64,000 nucleotides of DNA from Selaginella tamariscina (taxonomy: Eukaryota; Streptophyta; Lycopodiopsida; Selaginellales; Selaginellaceae), in the NCBI GenBank assembly GCA_003024785.1, contig PUQB01000425.1:124001-188000 (forward strand), written 5' to 3'. The stretch's first letter is position 1. Each line of letters begins with the position of its first letter. The notes beneath the pieces are model-generated. The model saw only the letters and a program-made list of their open reading frames with translations, was not told the DNA's origin and did no database searches. Both the position numbers and the translations under genes were made by a program. Of this stretch, positions 47,368 to 59,890 are shown piece by piece.

Positions 47368-48876
47368 CTACAGCAAATCATACACTTGTCTTGCCAATCT
47401 TGGAGAAGGTATGAGCTCCAGAGGAGATACTCTGGGAAGTGTTAATCCAAACTCCTCTTCCATATCCAGCTTGGTAATTCCATCAGGCATCTCCCAGTTA
47501 AAACAATGCAGCAAATTCCCCAGAATGAACTGGCTGGTCGTCATCCCAAGCAGAATTCCAGGACACATCCGTCTCCCTGAACCAAATGGTATCATAAAAA
47601 ACTGCTTCCCTCGAACATCCACCACGTTCTCGTCGTCCAGAAACCTCTCCGGATCGAACTTCAGAGGCTCTTTCCAATACATTTCATTCCTCTGAATCGC
47701 ATAGGCGTTCACAATCAGCCTTGTCTTGGCAGGAACAGTCATCCCGCCCGTCTCGCATTCCTCTCTCGACTCGTGGGGAACCAACATTGGAACAGGCGGA
47801 TGTAGACGGAGTGTTTCTTTCACAATAGCCTCTAGATAGTTCAGCTTTGGAAGGTCACTTTCACTCAATACACGCTCTTTCCCAACCACGTTGTCCAGTT
47901 CCTCGCGAGCTCTCTCTAGAAGCTCTCTGTTGTTCATAAGCTCTGATAATGCCCACTCTATGGCCACTGCAGATGTGTCCGTGCCAGCACCGATCATATC
48001 CTAAACAAACGTTTAATACATACATCACGCACACACACACGCTTGTACCAGTGTTAAGGATTTGATCGTGGCGTCATTGGCATCTGCTGAGATCATGACA
48101 TCCATGAAGTCCTTCTCCTCTCCAAGAGAGCACTTGAGCCGATGCTCATCTACTTCCCTCTGTAAGAACTTGTCTATGTTCATACTTGTAGACTTTAACT
48201 TGGGAAGTGCAGGATCCAACAATTTCAGCCACGGGATGAGATCGCCGATGTGAGTACCACTGGCAAGTGTAGTAGCCTGTCTAATAGCATTCTTAAACTC
48301 CATAGCCCGCGCCCTCTCACCCTCCTCCTCGGTACCTTTGTTCAACAACATCTTGAGCATGCTATGAAATGTAAAATCCTTTACCATTTCAGTGACGTTT
48401 ACTGATGTCTTCTGCTTTGCAAGCTCTCTCAGCAACACAGAAAGCTCTGATCTCCGCACATGCTGGAACATGTTCACTCTTTTAGCAGTCAGAAGCTCTA
48501 AAGTACATAGCCTCCTTAAGCTTCTCCATTGATCGCCATATGGCGCCCATACAAGATCCGAGGCATTGTATCCAAAGTACTTGGCAGGGTATATGAATGG
48601 CCTGGATGCAAATACATGGTCATGTGTCTTTAGAACCTCTCTTGCTGCAGCTTCGGAAGATACAACGAGTGTATTGGTCGCACCAAACTTGAGCAGCATG
48701 AAATCCCCGTATTTCTTCGCGAGTTCTTGCAAGGATTTGTGTGGAAGTTTGCCTAACAAGTATAAGTGGCCTATGATAGGGAGTGTCAAAGGCTGCTTGC
48801 TCCTTGTTGCGAAATTTGCTAAGAGGATGAAAACTATTATGCTTATTGCTACTATTGCTGCCATTATTTGCTCCAT
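47368..48876 (-). CDS. Cytochrome P450, CYP71 clan
   Basis: Two exons: 48876-48049 (276 codons) and 48000-47368 (210 codons plus stop), joined in phase across a 48-base intron with GT-AG ends. The product is 486 residues, slightly short for the family (about 500-520). Visible features are an N-terminal membrane anchor (MEQIMAAIVAISIIVFILL), 'LPIIGHLYLLG', the C-helix WRSLR, the I-helix oxygen-binding 'AGTDTSAVAIEW', the K-helix ETLR, DPERF, and the heme loop FGSGRRMCPG with its cysteine ligand. It would act as an ER-bound monooxygenase in specialised metabolism. The 'FGLTLPR' C-terminus recalls CYP750/CYP736-like proteins, but I do not assign a family. The proline-rich hinge is reduced. It is the only gene here without visible lesions. 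Confidence 0.92.
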
Positions 48877-48897
48877 ACTTAAACTCTTGAAGAATAC

Positions 48898-48912
48898 ATT
48901 ATATATACATAG
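48898..48912 (-). promoter_or_regulatory. Possible TATA region of the P450
   Basis: On the minus strand 'tatgtatatataatg' lies about 25-35 bases before the ATG at 48876. This is close for a TATA box, so the true one may be further upstream, for example near 48965. Confidence 0.3.
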
Positions 48913-48919
48913 GTACCGT

Positions 48920-49961
48920 TTGACTATGCATTCCGACTTGTCCTGATTTTGCGATTGCTATGTTTAATATAGAAGAAATGAAGTATGTCATGTTGATGTT
49001 ACATGCTAACAGACCTTAATTTTCAGCTATTCAATGGACGCAACAATTTGTCAAACACACATGTTATGTTGCAGCTGTAAATAATATAATATTAAGATTG
49101 TCACGGAGTTCAAAAGATGCGCATGGGTATATAATATATTATTTCTATCTAACTTTAGTATACAAACAATATAATCTAACAAACACATTGATTTGTTATA
49201 TTATACAACTGTGTAAACAATTCAAACACTATTTAAATTTAATATTTATGGATTTATTATGCGTGGAGGTCCTTTATAAATATTTTCAAATCATTAGTAA
49301 CATAAAAGATTAAGAATTCAAAAATAAGGTTGGTAAATTATGTCATTAACAAATGAAAAATAGAAAGAGAACAAATTATTGATAGGAACCTAACAAACGA
49401 GGCTTTAATAAAATTAAAAGAGAACCAATTATTGATAAGGAGAGAAATAGAAAGAGAACAAATTATTGACAGGGAAAGAATTAACAGGGTGAAAAGCATG
49501 AAAGACATGTAATAACTGTTAATTAAGGAGCAATAAAACTTGCTCTTATTAAGTGTAAAATCAAGAATAAAACATTACTAAACACTAAATTGGTTTAATG
49601 AAACAACATATCAAATTTATCTTAGGTCTTGATTTTATATATATATATATATATATATCGTCTATGTATTTTATGGGAGATTCAGAATTAATTATGTAAT
49701 GATTAAATTAATTAAAATGTTTATATGTTTTCACTCATGTGATTGCTGACATCACTTTATTAATATATTTTCATGACTTACACCCAAGTCTTCTATTCAA
49801 TATGCAAAATTTCCTATTAACGTAAATGTTTCAGTAAATTCGTAAGAATTGCCGGCTAAGTTCCTGCAAACAAAAAAATTAGTTTTCATGTTTTCTTATT
49901 AATTAAACTTAAATAACAAATTGAATAAGAATTTACTTATGCAAATATATATATATGTAAT
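48920..49961. other. AT-rich intergenic DNA
   Basis: No gene is visible. A purine-rich motif 'agaaagagaacaaattattg' occurs twice (about 49362 and 49448) with a related third, so a short internal repeat of about 60-90 bases is present at 49360-49475. (TA)n lies at 49637-49658. Confidence 0.4.
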
Positions 49962-52084
49962 CTACATTGTTGCTGAATCGTTGATACAAGCTTCAAAATC
50001 AAAGTTGTCAATCTCTTTTATGTTTGGACCATGAATAACCACTCTCATTAATGCATCACCAACTTCTATAAGTAACATGTTCTTGTATTTGTATTTAATA
50101 TGTGTCAACTTGTTAAAACCATAGTTACATATTGCTATGCTATAACTTTGTAGAAGTTTAATAGTGTTAAGTTTAACTAGCTCAAGATATTTCTCCTTAT
50201 AAACTTTTGTTGAAAGAAGTATATTCATGATATCCACAAAAAACTTTGCTCATCCACTCTGTGCTTGCTTAAATCTTAAACCTCATGAACTTATCCAACA
50301 ACTTTTCTTTAGTAATGAGTTAGGAAATTATTTACCTTCAATCTCTTTGTCAACTCCATAGAAATTCATAACCTCTTGTAGCTTTATCTTTTTAAATTTC
50401 TGTAACAATTTCGTACTTTTAGGCATGTGAGCCAGAAAAAAAATCTTGCAATTAATGAATATGCTAGTGTCTTCAAACCTAGTCTCTAAGTTTTACACAA
50501 CCACTTGAGCAAAATCCATTTAAAATTGGAGAGTTTCTAAATCTTCCTTTCTATCCAAGCTCTTATGCATCTCTAAACCTTTATAAAATTATCCTTGATA
50601 GCTCCTCTCAATGTTGCTAGATGCCATTTGGAGGTTCATATTCATGTATGATGGTGTATCCTTTGTTATCAATTTGACATACATTTAGATCAAATTAATC
50701 TTTTAGAAATTTAAACTAAATTTGTCTTTTGCTACTTTCATTAATCCATCTATTAAAGATGTGTTGACTAGATTTTTTTTGGAATGCCATATTTAACTCA
50801 TTGATACGTCTCAAAATATTTATGAGGAAAGTGTAAGATATAAATCACTGAAAATTGATGTAGCTTTTTATAAAGCTCAAACTTCCTCGATTTGAAGACT
50901 TCTATAACAAGTTTAAAATTGTCACATAATTTAGCAATTGTTGTGTGTTGACTAGGCCAATTTGTACTCTGAATATTCTTTAATCTTCTATGTGACTATG
51001 AAAATTCAACTTGTACTTCCTTCAAATGTATTATATGTTTACTACTGTATGTAAAAAATTGACAACTAGCTTATCAATTTGTTGCATAGTTTCTTTAGAA
51101 GCTTTATCCTTTGCTGCATCTTCAACACACAAAGTACTTCTATGTGCCACACAATGAAAAGAGGTTAAGAAAGGATTAACTTTCTTTAACGTTGTGGCAA
51201 CACCACTTTTTTTGCCTATGATAACTGAAGCCCCAATCACTTCCAAAGCCATTAAATTTATTCAAATCCAATCTAAATCTTTTTAAAATTACTTTTGTTA
51301 AACTTGAGGCATTTGTTGTTTCTAAAGGAATCAATTCCAAGACAACTTGTTTCACCTTTGTTTTTTTTTATGTAAGTCACATAGCAAATTAAATGTTGAA
51401 TGCATGCTATGTTTGTGCACTCATTAATCATTAATCCCCACCAACCACTTTGTTTGATTTTGCTGAAGATTTGTTTTTCCAAATAGCTACTTATAGAATC
51501 AACAAACCTTTTGCATGCCTTATCATTGTGGTACATTGTAAGGATGGTACAACCCAAACTCTTTGTTAGCTTCAACAATGAAGGGTACTTGTTGTATAAA
51601 AGATCTTCTTTAGTAATGAAACAAGCTACTTTAAACATAGTGACCATCTGCTAATTATTGTTTGTCTTGCCTTCGTCACATATTTCTCCAAAGAACCTTT
51701 TGTCTTAGTAACTATAACAAAATGCATGTGGCTAATGTTCATAGCATGTTCCCTGAATGTTGAAGTCTTCATATTTGTTGCTTCTTTATCATACTGCTTT
51801 TAGAAACTGGATTTGTTTCACAAACTTTACAAAAAAACTTTGCATGTATCAAAATCAAACCTCAACCAATCAAATTGCCTTTCCCATTCCCCTCTCTATA
51901 GATTTCTAGCCTCCTCTAATTTATGATCTTCTACTTTTTCTAGATTTTACTAATGCTGTTCTATTGTTCCTTCTTGTTCATTTTTTACCTACTGAAGTTT
52001 TTTCAATTGATGTTGTTGTTACTTCAAAAAATACTAATTTAGTGCTCTTACTTTGCTCTTTCTTTGTTTGCTGTTGCTTTTCAT
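49962..52084 (-). pseudogene. Decayed hAT-type transposase (ZNF862-like, DUF4371)
   Basis: Read on the minus strand from about 52084. A basic start (MKSNSKQRKSKVRAL) and a Cys-containing piece near 51820 are followed by the central domain at 51647-51273 ('IFSKIKQSGWWGLMINECTN' and 'IQHLICYVTYI'). Next come 'HCVAHRSTLCVEDAAKDKAS' at 51252-51031 and the C-terminal dimerisation part at 50237-49962 ('SYSIAICNYGFNKLTHIKYK'). These match the DUF4371/hAT-dimerisation proteins related to zinc-finger protein 862. The pieces are in different frames with many stops. Terminal inverted repeats were not located. Confidence 0.75.
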
Positions 52085-52544
52085 TGTGCCCCAATTTTTT
52101 TTTGCAAAACTGAAACAAGAATGCCACACAAAGAGGCTACTGGCAATAATTATGAACTCTAGACTATTCTAAATATTCTTATAATATTTGCCTTAAACTG
52201 CTAGTAGCAAATATTTTAAGAATCTTCTTTCTTAAAAATTAGAATCTTGCCTACTTTTTTTCCCACGACTTGATTTATTATAAACCTTAAAAGTGAAACA
52301 AGTGCTTTCCGACTAATTTGTCTTTAAGGAAGAACTCATGAGTTCTTCTAACTCTAGTTACACCATACCATACTTTAACTTTGGAGCAGACTTGTTAAAA
52401 TATTATCCATGAAAATAAACTTGTTAAGATTTAAATTCAAAATAATAACTACTTAATCTACTCATGTGAGCTGAATTGGTACATTGTAATTTATAATGGT
52501 GTTTTATTGTATATAATTTAATGATAAACTCAAATTTAAAAGGG

Positions 52545-54695
52545 AAAATTACATTTGTACCCTTTAAACTTTATAAATTTATAAATTTACTCATGAAAAT
52601 TCTAAAATTACAATTTTCTAGTAAAGTCTTAAATATTATAAAAATACATTTACTCAACTTCAACTAGAATAATCTAAAATATTCTACTTATTTTAAAATA
52701 ATTTAGAATATTCTATTCAATTTGGGGCTAATGGTATTAGGGATTAGGGCTAATTAAGCATTGGGATTTGTGTTATATGGGGATTACCATACGAGATCAC
52801 TTCAATATCAAGGAGTTGTAAAAGATGATCAATGCTATTCCATGATCACCATGAACTCCATGTGATTGCATCGAATTGGAAAAGGTGCACTATAATTTAT
52901 AATAGTAAGGGTTGTCCTTAGAGGTTGCACACATCAGTTCTAAAAGGGGGCTAACTTACTTGATTCGAACCTTCACCAATCTTCATTAATGTGGGGAACT
53001 ACACATTTGAGGAAAAAAAAGTTAGCTTCATTTGGATTGTTGATAGGTTTCAACAAACCTTGGTAGAAAAACCAAAATTGAAGGTGAGAAGCATGATCGG
53101 GGATGTTAAACGTGAAAATGATATTAATGTACTGTACATGAGAGCTTGAAAGGGAAAATAAAAAGCAATTAAAGAGATTCATGGGAATCATGCAGAGGCT
53201 TATGTGAAGCTCTCTTTGTACTGTGATAAGCTTTTGAAAAGCAATATGGGGAGCAAAGTATTAATAGAAAGAGATGAGATAAGGTGCTTCAAATGGTTGT
53301 TCGTTGCTTTTAAGTATGCTTAACTAGTTTTTCATGTTGTAAGCCTTTTATTAGATTAAATGGAACTTATCTCAAGGCATACTACTGGTGTTGATGCGAA
53401 AGGAACATTATATCATTTGGCATTTGGCGTGGTTGATGTTGAGAACGACACAAATTGGTAATGGTTTTTTTAATATTTAAAAGATGTAATTAACGATGAA
53501 TGTTGCTTGGCATTTCTTTTTAATCAACAAAAGGTGTTGATGATAATTTTAGTAAGAACATAATTATTGCATGAGACATTTGAAGAAAATTTTAGTAAGG
53601 ACTTCAAAAGTTTGAAGCTTATTCATCTTTTAGAAAGGTTGCTCAAGCTATTTCTCCAGTTTTTTTTTAAGGAGGTAATAAAGTGAAATGCATGGGAAAA
53701 AGGAAGATGCAATCTCATGGGTGTTATCTATTATAAATAAAAGACATTGGGCAACTGTTCTTTTTTAGGGAGAATGTTTTGGACACCTGATGTCCAATAC
53801 AACAGAGTCTATCAATGCTTGGTTCTTAATGTGAGTTGTCATAATATTCTTAGGTATGCTAGAAGTCATCATATTGAAGTTGATGACTTGGTCCTTTAAG
53901 CAATAATTTGTGAGTTGTCAATCTTATGTATGTTAGAAGTCATCATATTGAAGTTGATGACTTAGTCCTTTAAGCAACAATTTGAAGGGTGTAGAGCTTG
54001 GGATAATGCTAATGATATAGCTTTTACTAGTTTAGTGAATATTGTTAAGCTTAAGCATATAGTTGTGCGCTACTACACTACTACACTATTTGTCCAACTG
54101 ATATGACATTATTTGAGATTCACTTAGGACACTACGTTCAAGTTATGAAGCTTGCTAAAAAGATTTGTTCTTGCTTTGGTTGACAGAAGATTGGTATTTC
54201 ATGTGCTCATGGAATTGTAGCTATTATGTTTCAAAGGGAACATGTGTAATTCTACTCCCATCCGTGTTACTCACTTAAGGCTTATTATGGGGGCATATAT
54301 AAGTGTTATTTATCCTTTTGATTTAAAGAGTTTCTGCAAGGATAATACATAGCCACCGAGAGCACCTCATCTTCTTAGTTGTCCAAAGAAAAAACGTGTA
54401 TGAATGAAAGACATTGGTTGAGAAAAGAGGTATTTCCATTGTGATGCCATCAAGTTGGACATAGCTCATAGACTTGTTGACAACCAATTTGATTAATTTA
54501 TTTTGGTTTTCTTTTTATTTTATTTATTTTTCCCTTGAATATATCTTAACGAGTAAAATATTCTAGATTATTATAGTTGAATGGTGTTGAAAGGGTATTT
54601 TTGTAATATTCAAAACCTTATAAGGGTAAAATTGTAATTTTAGAACTTCTAGCGATAAATTTGTAATATGTAATTTGCTAATTAAAACTAAGTTA
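52545..54695 (+). mobile_element. Mutator-like element with ~150-bp terminal inverted repeats
   Basis: The left end (52545-~52700) and right end (~54540-54695) are inverted repeats. The right end, reverse-complemented, shares 'ttctaaaattacaatttt' and the block 'aataatctagaatatt'-like with the left end. The right arm lacks about 25 bases near its outer edge. Between them lies a decayed plus-strand MULE transposase. I did not find a clean 9-bp target duplication, so the outer limits are approximate. Confidence 0.7.
53140..54480 (+). pseudogene. Decayed MULE transposase with SWIM zinc finger
   Basis: Broken frames on the plus strand give 'HGNHAEAYVKLSLYCDKLLK', then the MULE core 'LAFGVVDVENDTNW', 'ISPVFF' and 'HWATVLFLGECFGHLMSNTT', and near 54180 the SWIM-type motif (C-x-C ... 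C-x-H as 'CSCF...ISCAHGIVA'). The end carries PPRAPHLLSCPKKKR, a common MULE/FAR1-like tail. Many stops and shifts make it non-functional. A 71-bp tandem duplication ('agaagtcatcatattgaagt') lies at about 53860-54000. Confidence 0.78.
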
Positions 54696-55503
54696 AATAT
54701 GAATAACAACATTATTAATCTTTTAATAATTGTTAGGGTTCTTACCTAGTTCCACATGGAGTGTCACCAAGCAAGCACCTTTGTATGAAAATAGATTGTA
54801 CGACTTGCTTTCTTATGAAATCCCATATCAGAAACCAAACAAAGAATTAGACTCAGTTGTTTGGGTCATCCAACAAACCCCATTCTCAAGAACATATATG
54901 TTTATGAGTTGGTAAACGTCCCTAGCATGGTGTAATCAAGATGGCTGTAGCAAAGGCCTTAGTTACTAACTTGTTCGAGATATGAACTTACACCTAACTA
55001 TGTGTTAGAGTCAATCCCATGACCTTCTAAGGTTAAGGGTTCTAATGCCTAGACGTACCCTACACCACGCTTGAAAAATGTTGAAATGATCGATAAAGCT
55101 AGTATGCATGCACAATAAGTTGATGTCCCAAAGGGAGCACAGGCACAATAAGTTGATGTCCCAAAAGGAGCCTTCAACTCTTAACTTGACAAGACACTAC
55201 ACTACATTATGGTTATGGCAACGAGTCTCCCCACCCTCCCATTTTTAAGGACTCGCTCATTTTTAAGGATATGGCACGTGGGCTGGCATGAAATCTCTAT
55301 GCTAAGTGGTATTTTACTTAGACTAAGGATTAACTCTAAACTTCTAACTATAAATACCTCTAAGACTTTCCTAAAGGGTAGGTTTTACAATGAAGTTTAT
55401 TTTAGTCTTGTCGATTCATATTGGCCAGACCTAACCCTCATTTCCTAAGTGCATTACAAAGATTATATTTATGCCTCAACTATTTCCCAATCATGATACC
55501 AAG
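54696..55503. other. Unassigned DNA next to an LTR primer site
   Basis: No open frame of substance. A 36-base direct repeat ('cacaataagttgatgtccca') occurs at about 55109 and 55145. At 55490-55502 the minus strand reads TGGTATCATG directly after the LTR at 55504, resembling a tRNA-Met primer site. Part of this region may therefore be the leader of a degraded minus-strand retroelement. Confidence 0.4.
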
Positions 55504-57580
55504 TGTAAGGTTAGAGGTTGTTTAAAGTGAAAAAAGTAGAAATTAAATAATAACGATATTGAATGGACTAAATCATTAATAATTAAATTTTTTATAAAAT
55601 CTAGTGTTTTTTAAGTTGCAATAAAGAAACTTAATTACCCACTTGATAAATAGGAGTAACACGGTTAGTAACTTGCTTATGAGAGGTTTGAGCTTGAAAG
55701 TAACAAGTCGATGCTCATGAATTTTGCAAAGATAATCAAGATAGTCTTTGATTGTCAATGAGTCTCTACATGAGTTTCCAAAGACCAACAAAAATGACTT
55801 TTACTTAGATTCAATGCTTGAATGATTTACTTAGTTTATTCATTAGTTTATGAATGGTAGCCAAATGATAACTTACACTTAATTTATAACAATTCCAAAA
55901 ACATTTGTAAAACTTGGGCACAAACTAATTTCAATTGGGGTAGGTGGTGCCGCTAGGTTAAACTCACTAACACTAATACATAGGGGGCTGGTTTTTTTCA
56001 AAGAGTCCTTGAGTCAAATTCATGGTTAATTGGTTTTGACTATCATTCATGGCTAAATTGAGTCTGAATTGTATGTCTGAATTGCACTACCAATTGCAAT
56101 CCTATCTCAGTAACCTAGAGAAGCTCATGCCTAATTTCACAAAGGAGATGTGTCTCGCACATGTCCCCATGATAGAGCTAGGGCATCGTCACTTACCCCT
56201 TGAGGAATCACTCTCATCCGGGAGTACATGCCCTTTAGGGCGACAAGGGGTACCCTAAACCATGACTAACACTTCAGGGTTTAAGTGGTCAAGTTATACT
56301 CTAGACTTAGGGCTAGTACTTAGTGAGGACACGAGTGTGTGCCGTAGGCGAACACAAGTGTTTTGCTAAGCAAATTCCTTAAGGCTAAGCTTGGATAATC
56401 CTAAGCACATGACCTTGCGAGTGCCTCACAAAAGAGCTTTTGCTAATAAGCTTAGTGGTTGATTCTAAATAGAACACTTCCCTAACCAAGTGTGCCAAAG
56501 CACACCTAGTTACGAAACCTAACCTCACTTGAATAAATGCTCAAGGCTTACACCCTAGTATGAGCACAAACATGCCTGTTTGCTAGAGTATCCAACCCCT
56601 TGGCGACAAACCCATGACACAACCCCAAAGGGTGTGTCTCGGGTGTTATATTGTGTGACATCTAGCTCAATGTCACATTCCCATGTGACATTACCTTCCA
56701 CGATGTGAGCTATCATGCCATAGCCCTTAGATTCAAGAGTTGTACCAAGTGCCACAAATGTGACTCCTAAATGTCAACTCTAGAACCCCTCAGTGAACCC
56801 TCAAGAATCGAGTAACATAAATTCATCAAACAAGATTTCACATCCACAGTTGGACAAGGACACAGATGTGCCTTGCTTAGCCATGAGTGCTACACTTAGC
56901 TTAATGTGGATTAGGAGGCTGGAGACAAGCCTCAACCTCTGCTCTTGGAATGTGCATTTCGACAAAACCTCTCAGACATGGATTCGCCAACATTAAGGGT
57001 AAGCTATCCCGAATGTGTGATGTACCCCTGTTATATGGAAGTTAGGCAGCACAACAAAAGGTTATACCTTAATGACAAAACTAAAGCTTGCACCGGCAAA
57101 AGAGCAACGAACTCAGTCATGAACCCAGGAGCTTCTACTCATACTCTACCTTATTTATGTGTTGGAGCCCCCCTCTCTTTTCCTAAATGTGTAAGTGGGC
57201 TAGCACGGAATTAGCTAGCCCATTATTTAGTTAATGAGATGAGTGTTTAACTTAGCCTAACTCCTAACTCAAAAACACTACCCAAGAGGTGGGGTGGGTT
57301 AAGGCAACCCTAGGGTGTTTCTAACCCTACTTAACATGCTCTACCTTAACTAATCAGCTTAATTGGAATGTCAAAATTGAGGGTGGGTTTTCTAGAAGGT
57401 AAGTGCTACCTTCGTTTAAAGTTTCTTGCGATATTTAAGGACATTGGTCGGACTACCCTAAACACCTAAGTGCACTAATTGGGCTGATTCTCACTACATA
57501 TAATGTTCGTCAACATAGCACAGTAGTAATAACAATCAACCTTCAAAGTAAAGGGTGGAGTCATAATAAAAACTATGACA
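55504..57580 (-). repeat. Gypsy-type LTR, minus strand (~2.08 kb)
   Basis: On the minus strand it starts TGTCATAG at 57580 and is homologous to the LTR at 1281-2998 over about 57580-56120, with shared blocks such as 'cctcaaggggtaagtgacga'-like at 56190-56215. The last ~600 bases (56110-55504) differ completely from the other LTRs, so the downstream half (U5 side) belongs to a different subfamily. A primer-site-like TGGTATC follows. No internal coding region of this element is recognisable in the window. Confidence 0.65.
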
Positions 57581-58339
57581 AAAGCATATAGGTTTTAACA
57601 CGTAAATGCTCAATGGTCCGATTCCATAATATTGAGAACTAGTCATGGCCACTAGGACTAAGAGTAAACCCGAATCGGTTAGTATGTGGTATTTGAGCAT
57701 CAATGTGTACCATGTGGGTTTATAACCCTCCCCTCTCTCTCACACACTAATAACCCAACTAAGAAGAAAAAAACAAAGTAAGCGGTTTTTAGAAAGTAAG
57801 TGTTATCTTCGCCTAAAAATCTAATGATAGGTATCTGAACTACTTCGTATATTTCTCCTATCGGGCAATGGGCTTCCAATCTTTATTGCCCGTTCTAGAA
57901 TTCTGACAAGGGCTTTTTTTTATGTAAACCTTAGTTGTAAGTCTTTAGAAGCTAAAGATTCTCTTGTAGTAGAAACAGGATTCATCGAATTCATCTAGAT
58001 GGGGCATTATGAAATAAGAGGCTTTGTCATGATCTTTATGTTAGAGTTGCAAAAACTTGGCCAAGAGTAGGCTTTGCATTTCTTTCTAAACTTTGTTTTC
58101 TTATTGTTTGTTTAGGTCCCTACATTTTCCTGGTCACAACAACCCCACTGTTTTTCAAACTACTTTAGGACTTCCCAAATGTTCCAGCCAATTTTTTTTC
58201 CCATATCAATGGTAAATTTTCTTAACTTCAGTTGCACGTGGAGTGTACATACACATCAAGATGTACAATCAGTCAGTCGGAACCTTGACCTCTTTAATCT
58301 AGATGAAAATACTTCCTTCTTCTTTGCTTTACTTCATTC
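57581..58339. other. Unassigned intergenic DNA
   Basis: I see no gene, RNA or transposon. A CT-rich patch (57723-57745) and T-rich tracts occur. The sequence is less AT-rich than the spacers of the gene cluster. Confidence 0.3.
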
Positions 58340-58738
58340 ATGATTTACTTGCATATTACAGTTTCAATGCTAGAAAAGCTTGGGAAGGAACTCGATTTGT
58401 GGCGAGATGCCAGGTTCATAGTGTTCTGTGGCAGTTACAATGAGACGGATGGGTGTTACTTTGGTGACGTACGCTTTGGCAAGGCCAAACATGTAGCAGT
58501 TGCTTTCACAATGATTATCTTTCCAAATACAGGTGCCTTCCGCTTTTGTTCTTTGTTTATGACATGTTCTCTCATTCTGCAAGCGCCATTGATGTTGTGG
58601 GATGTGCCAAATCACATGGAAATAAATAGGGGCACTTTGACTCTCATTCTTACGACGAACAAGCAACTCTGGTACGAGAAATTCTGGTATCATGCTTTTC
58701 ATGACTACTTCAGATTTGTCCTTCACTTTGTATTTTAG
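58340..58738 (+). CDS. Hypothetical open frame, 132 codons
   Basis: The frame opens with MIYLHITVSMLEKLGKELDL and continues with polar sequence rich in G, Y and C ('FCGSYNETDGCYFGDVRF'), then hydrophobic stretches and an aromatic end. I do not recognise a family. The change in character near residue 60 suggests that only the first half may be coding, perhaps an exon ending near 58535 at 'aatacag|gtgcc', a plausible splice donor. It could be a fragment of a dispersed gene. A second short frame (58783-59049), overlapping 'DDEDHEDKRKHRKDRKR' in another frame, lies just downstream. Confidence 0.25.
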   Translation: MIYLHITVSMLEKLGKELDLWRDARFIVFCGSYNETDGCYFGDVRFGKAKHVAVAFTMIIFPNTGAFRFCSLFMTCSLILQAPLMLWDVPNHMEINRGTLTLILTTNKQLWYEKFWYHAFHDYFRFVLHFVF

Positions 58739-58769
58739 TTTGTTTTTCTTCTTAACGGACGTCTTAAGG

Positions 58770-59049
58770 CACATGGTGGTGGATGATGAAGACCATGAGG
58801 ACAAGAGGAAGCATAGGAAGGATAGGAAGAGGGCATGTCATAGAAGAGCACTGTGATGCTTTGTTGAAGAGTGAGAAAGTTGTCATATTGTTTATGTCTC
58901 TTAAGCTATCAACATTTATCCATGGCTTATTGATATTGCCACTGTTTTTTTTAATATATCAGCAAAATAAAGAAGCCAAGTGGGAGGAGCTAACATGGTT
59001 AGAGAGGAAAAACGACAAAGAGCGGTGCAAAAAAAACAGAATGGCTTGA
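58770..59049 (+). other. Possible coding remnant with a charged Lys/Arg/Asp tract
   Basis: One frame reads 'DDEDHEDKRKHRKDRKR' at about 58777-58830. After a shift the downstream frame gives 'KEAKWEELTWLERKNDKERC' ending at 59049. Such charged tracts are frequent in RNA-processing proteins, but nothing specific can be named. A T-rich tract and AG near 58960 could be an intron end. Confidence 0.2.
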
Positions 59050-59890
59050 TAGTATGTGTGAGTGCGGCGTAACACCCTAGCACCATACACCCATTCCGTT
59101 TGTACAAGCCATGCTCTTCTACTTACAACAGTATCCAAATTTCCTTCAAGAGTGGTCGAGCACGATGAGAAACAGATATAAGACGCAGTCCACGCTCGTG
59201 GAGGCACACCTAAGAAGACACATGATCAACACATCCACAAGACATTAGTATACCATTTGGAATTGATACACTTGTTATTGGTCAATTGGGATCTCGCAAT
59301 CGCCTATGTCGACCAACACATAGATGATAGAACTTGAATATTGACTCTGGGAATTGCCAAGTAGAGATCATTTAGCACCCATCACAATGGAGATGTGGTT
59401 TGTGCTTACTAGAGATGCTAGAGAACATAGTTTTGAGAAAGTAAACCACACCTTCACGAACTGCTAAGTTGATGAGATAGTCTCCTGAGTGATCTTGTTG
59501 GTCTGCATGGCTAATTATCCATTCTCGTTCTTGTAGGAACTTTCCATGATGGTACATAGGTTTTATGAAAATGGTTTTGAGTAAGGAAAGCTATGAAGAA
59601 CAATACACAAGGCTATCCAAAATATTGCTCTTCATAAACCATTATGTCAACTGCACTAAGTATTTAGTTTAGATAGCCCAAAATATTAACCGTCCACTTA
59701 TGGGCCCAAACGAGCACACTAACGAGATATGAATGGTGTGTAGTGGTAGCTGAAACCCATGGGAATGTCCCACGGCATAGGCTACCCTTGAAGTACTCTT
59801 ATATCCCGTGTTTGTTTTAAATTCCACTACGAGAGGATGGTGGGTTTTTTTTTTTATCTCCGAGTATATGTTGCTAGTATATACAGATGA

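Noticed and set aside
55209-55448. 79-codon frame beside the LTR as a gene
   Set aside because: It has no recognisable protein features, lies next to an LTR primer-site-like sequence, and its composition looks like retroelement leader or random sequence.
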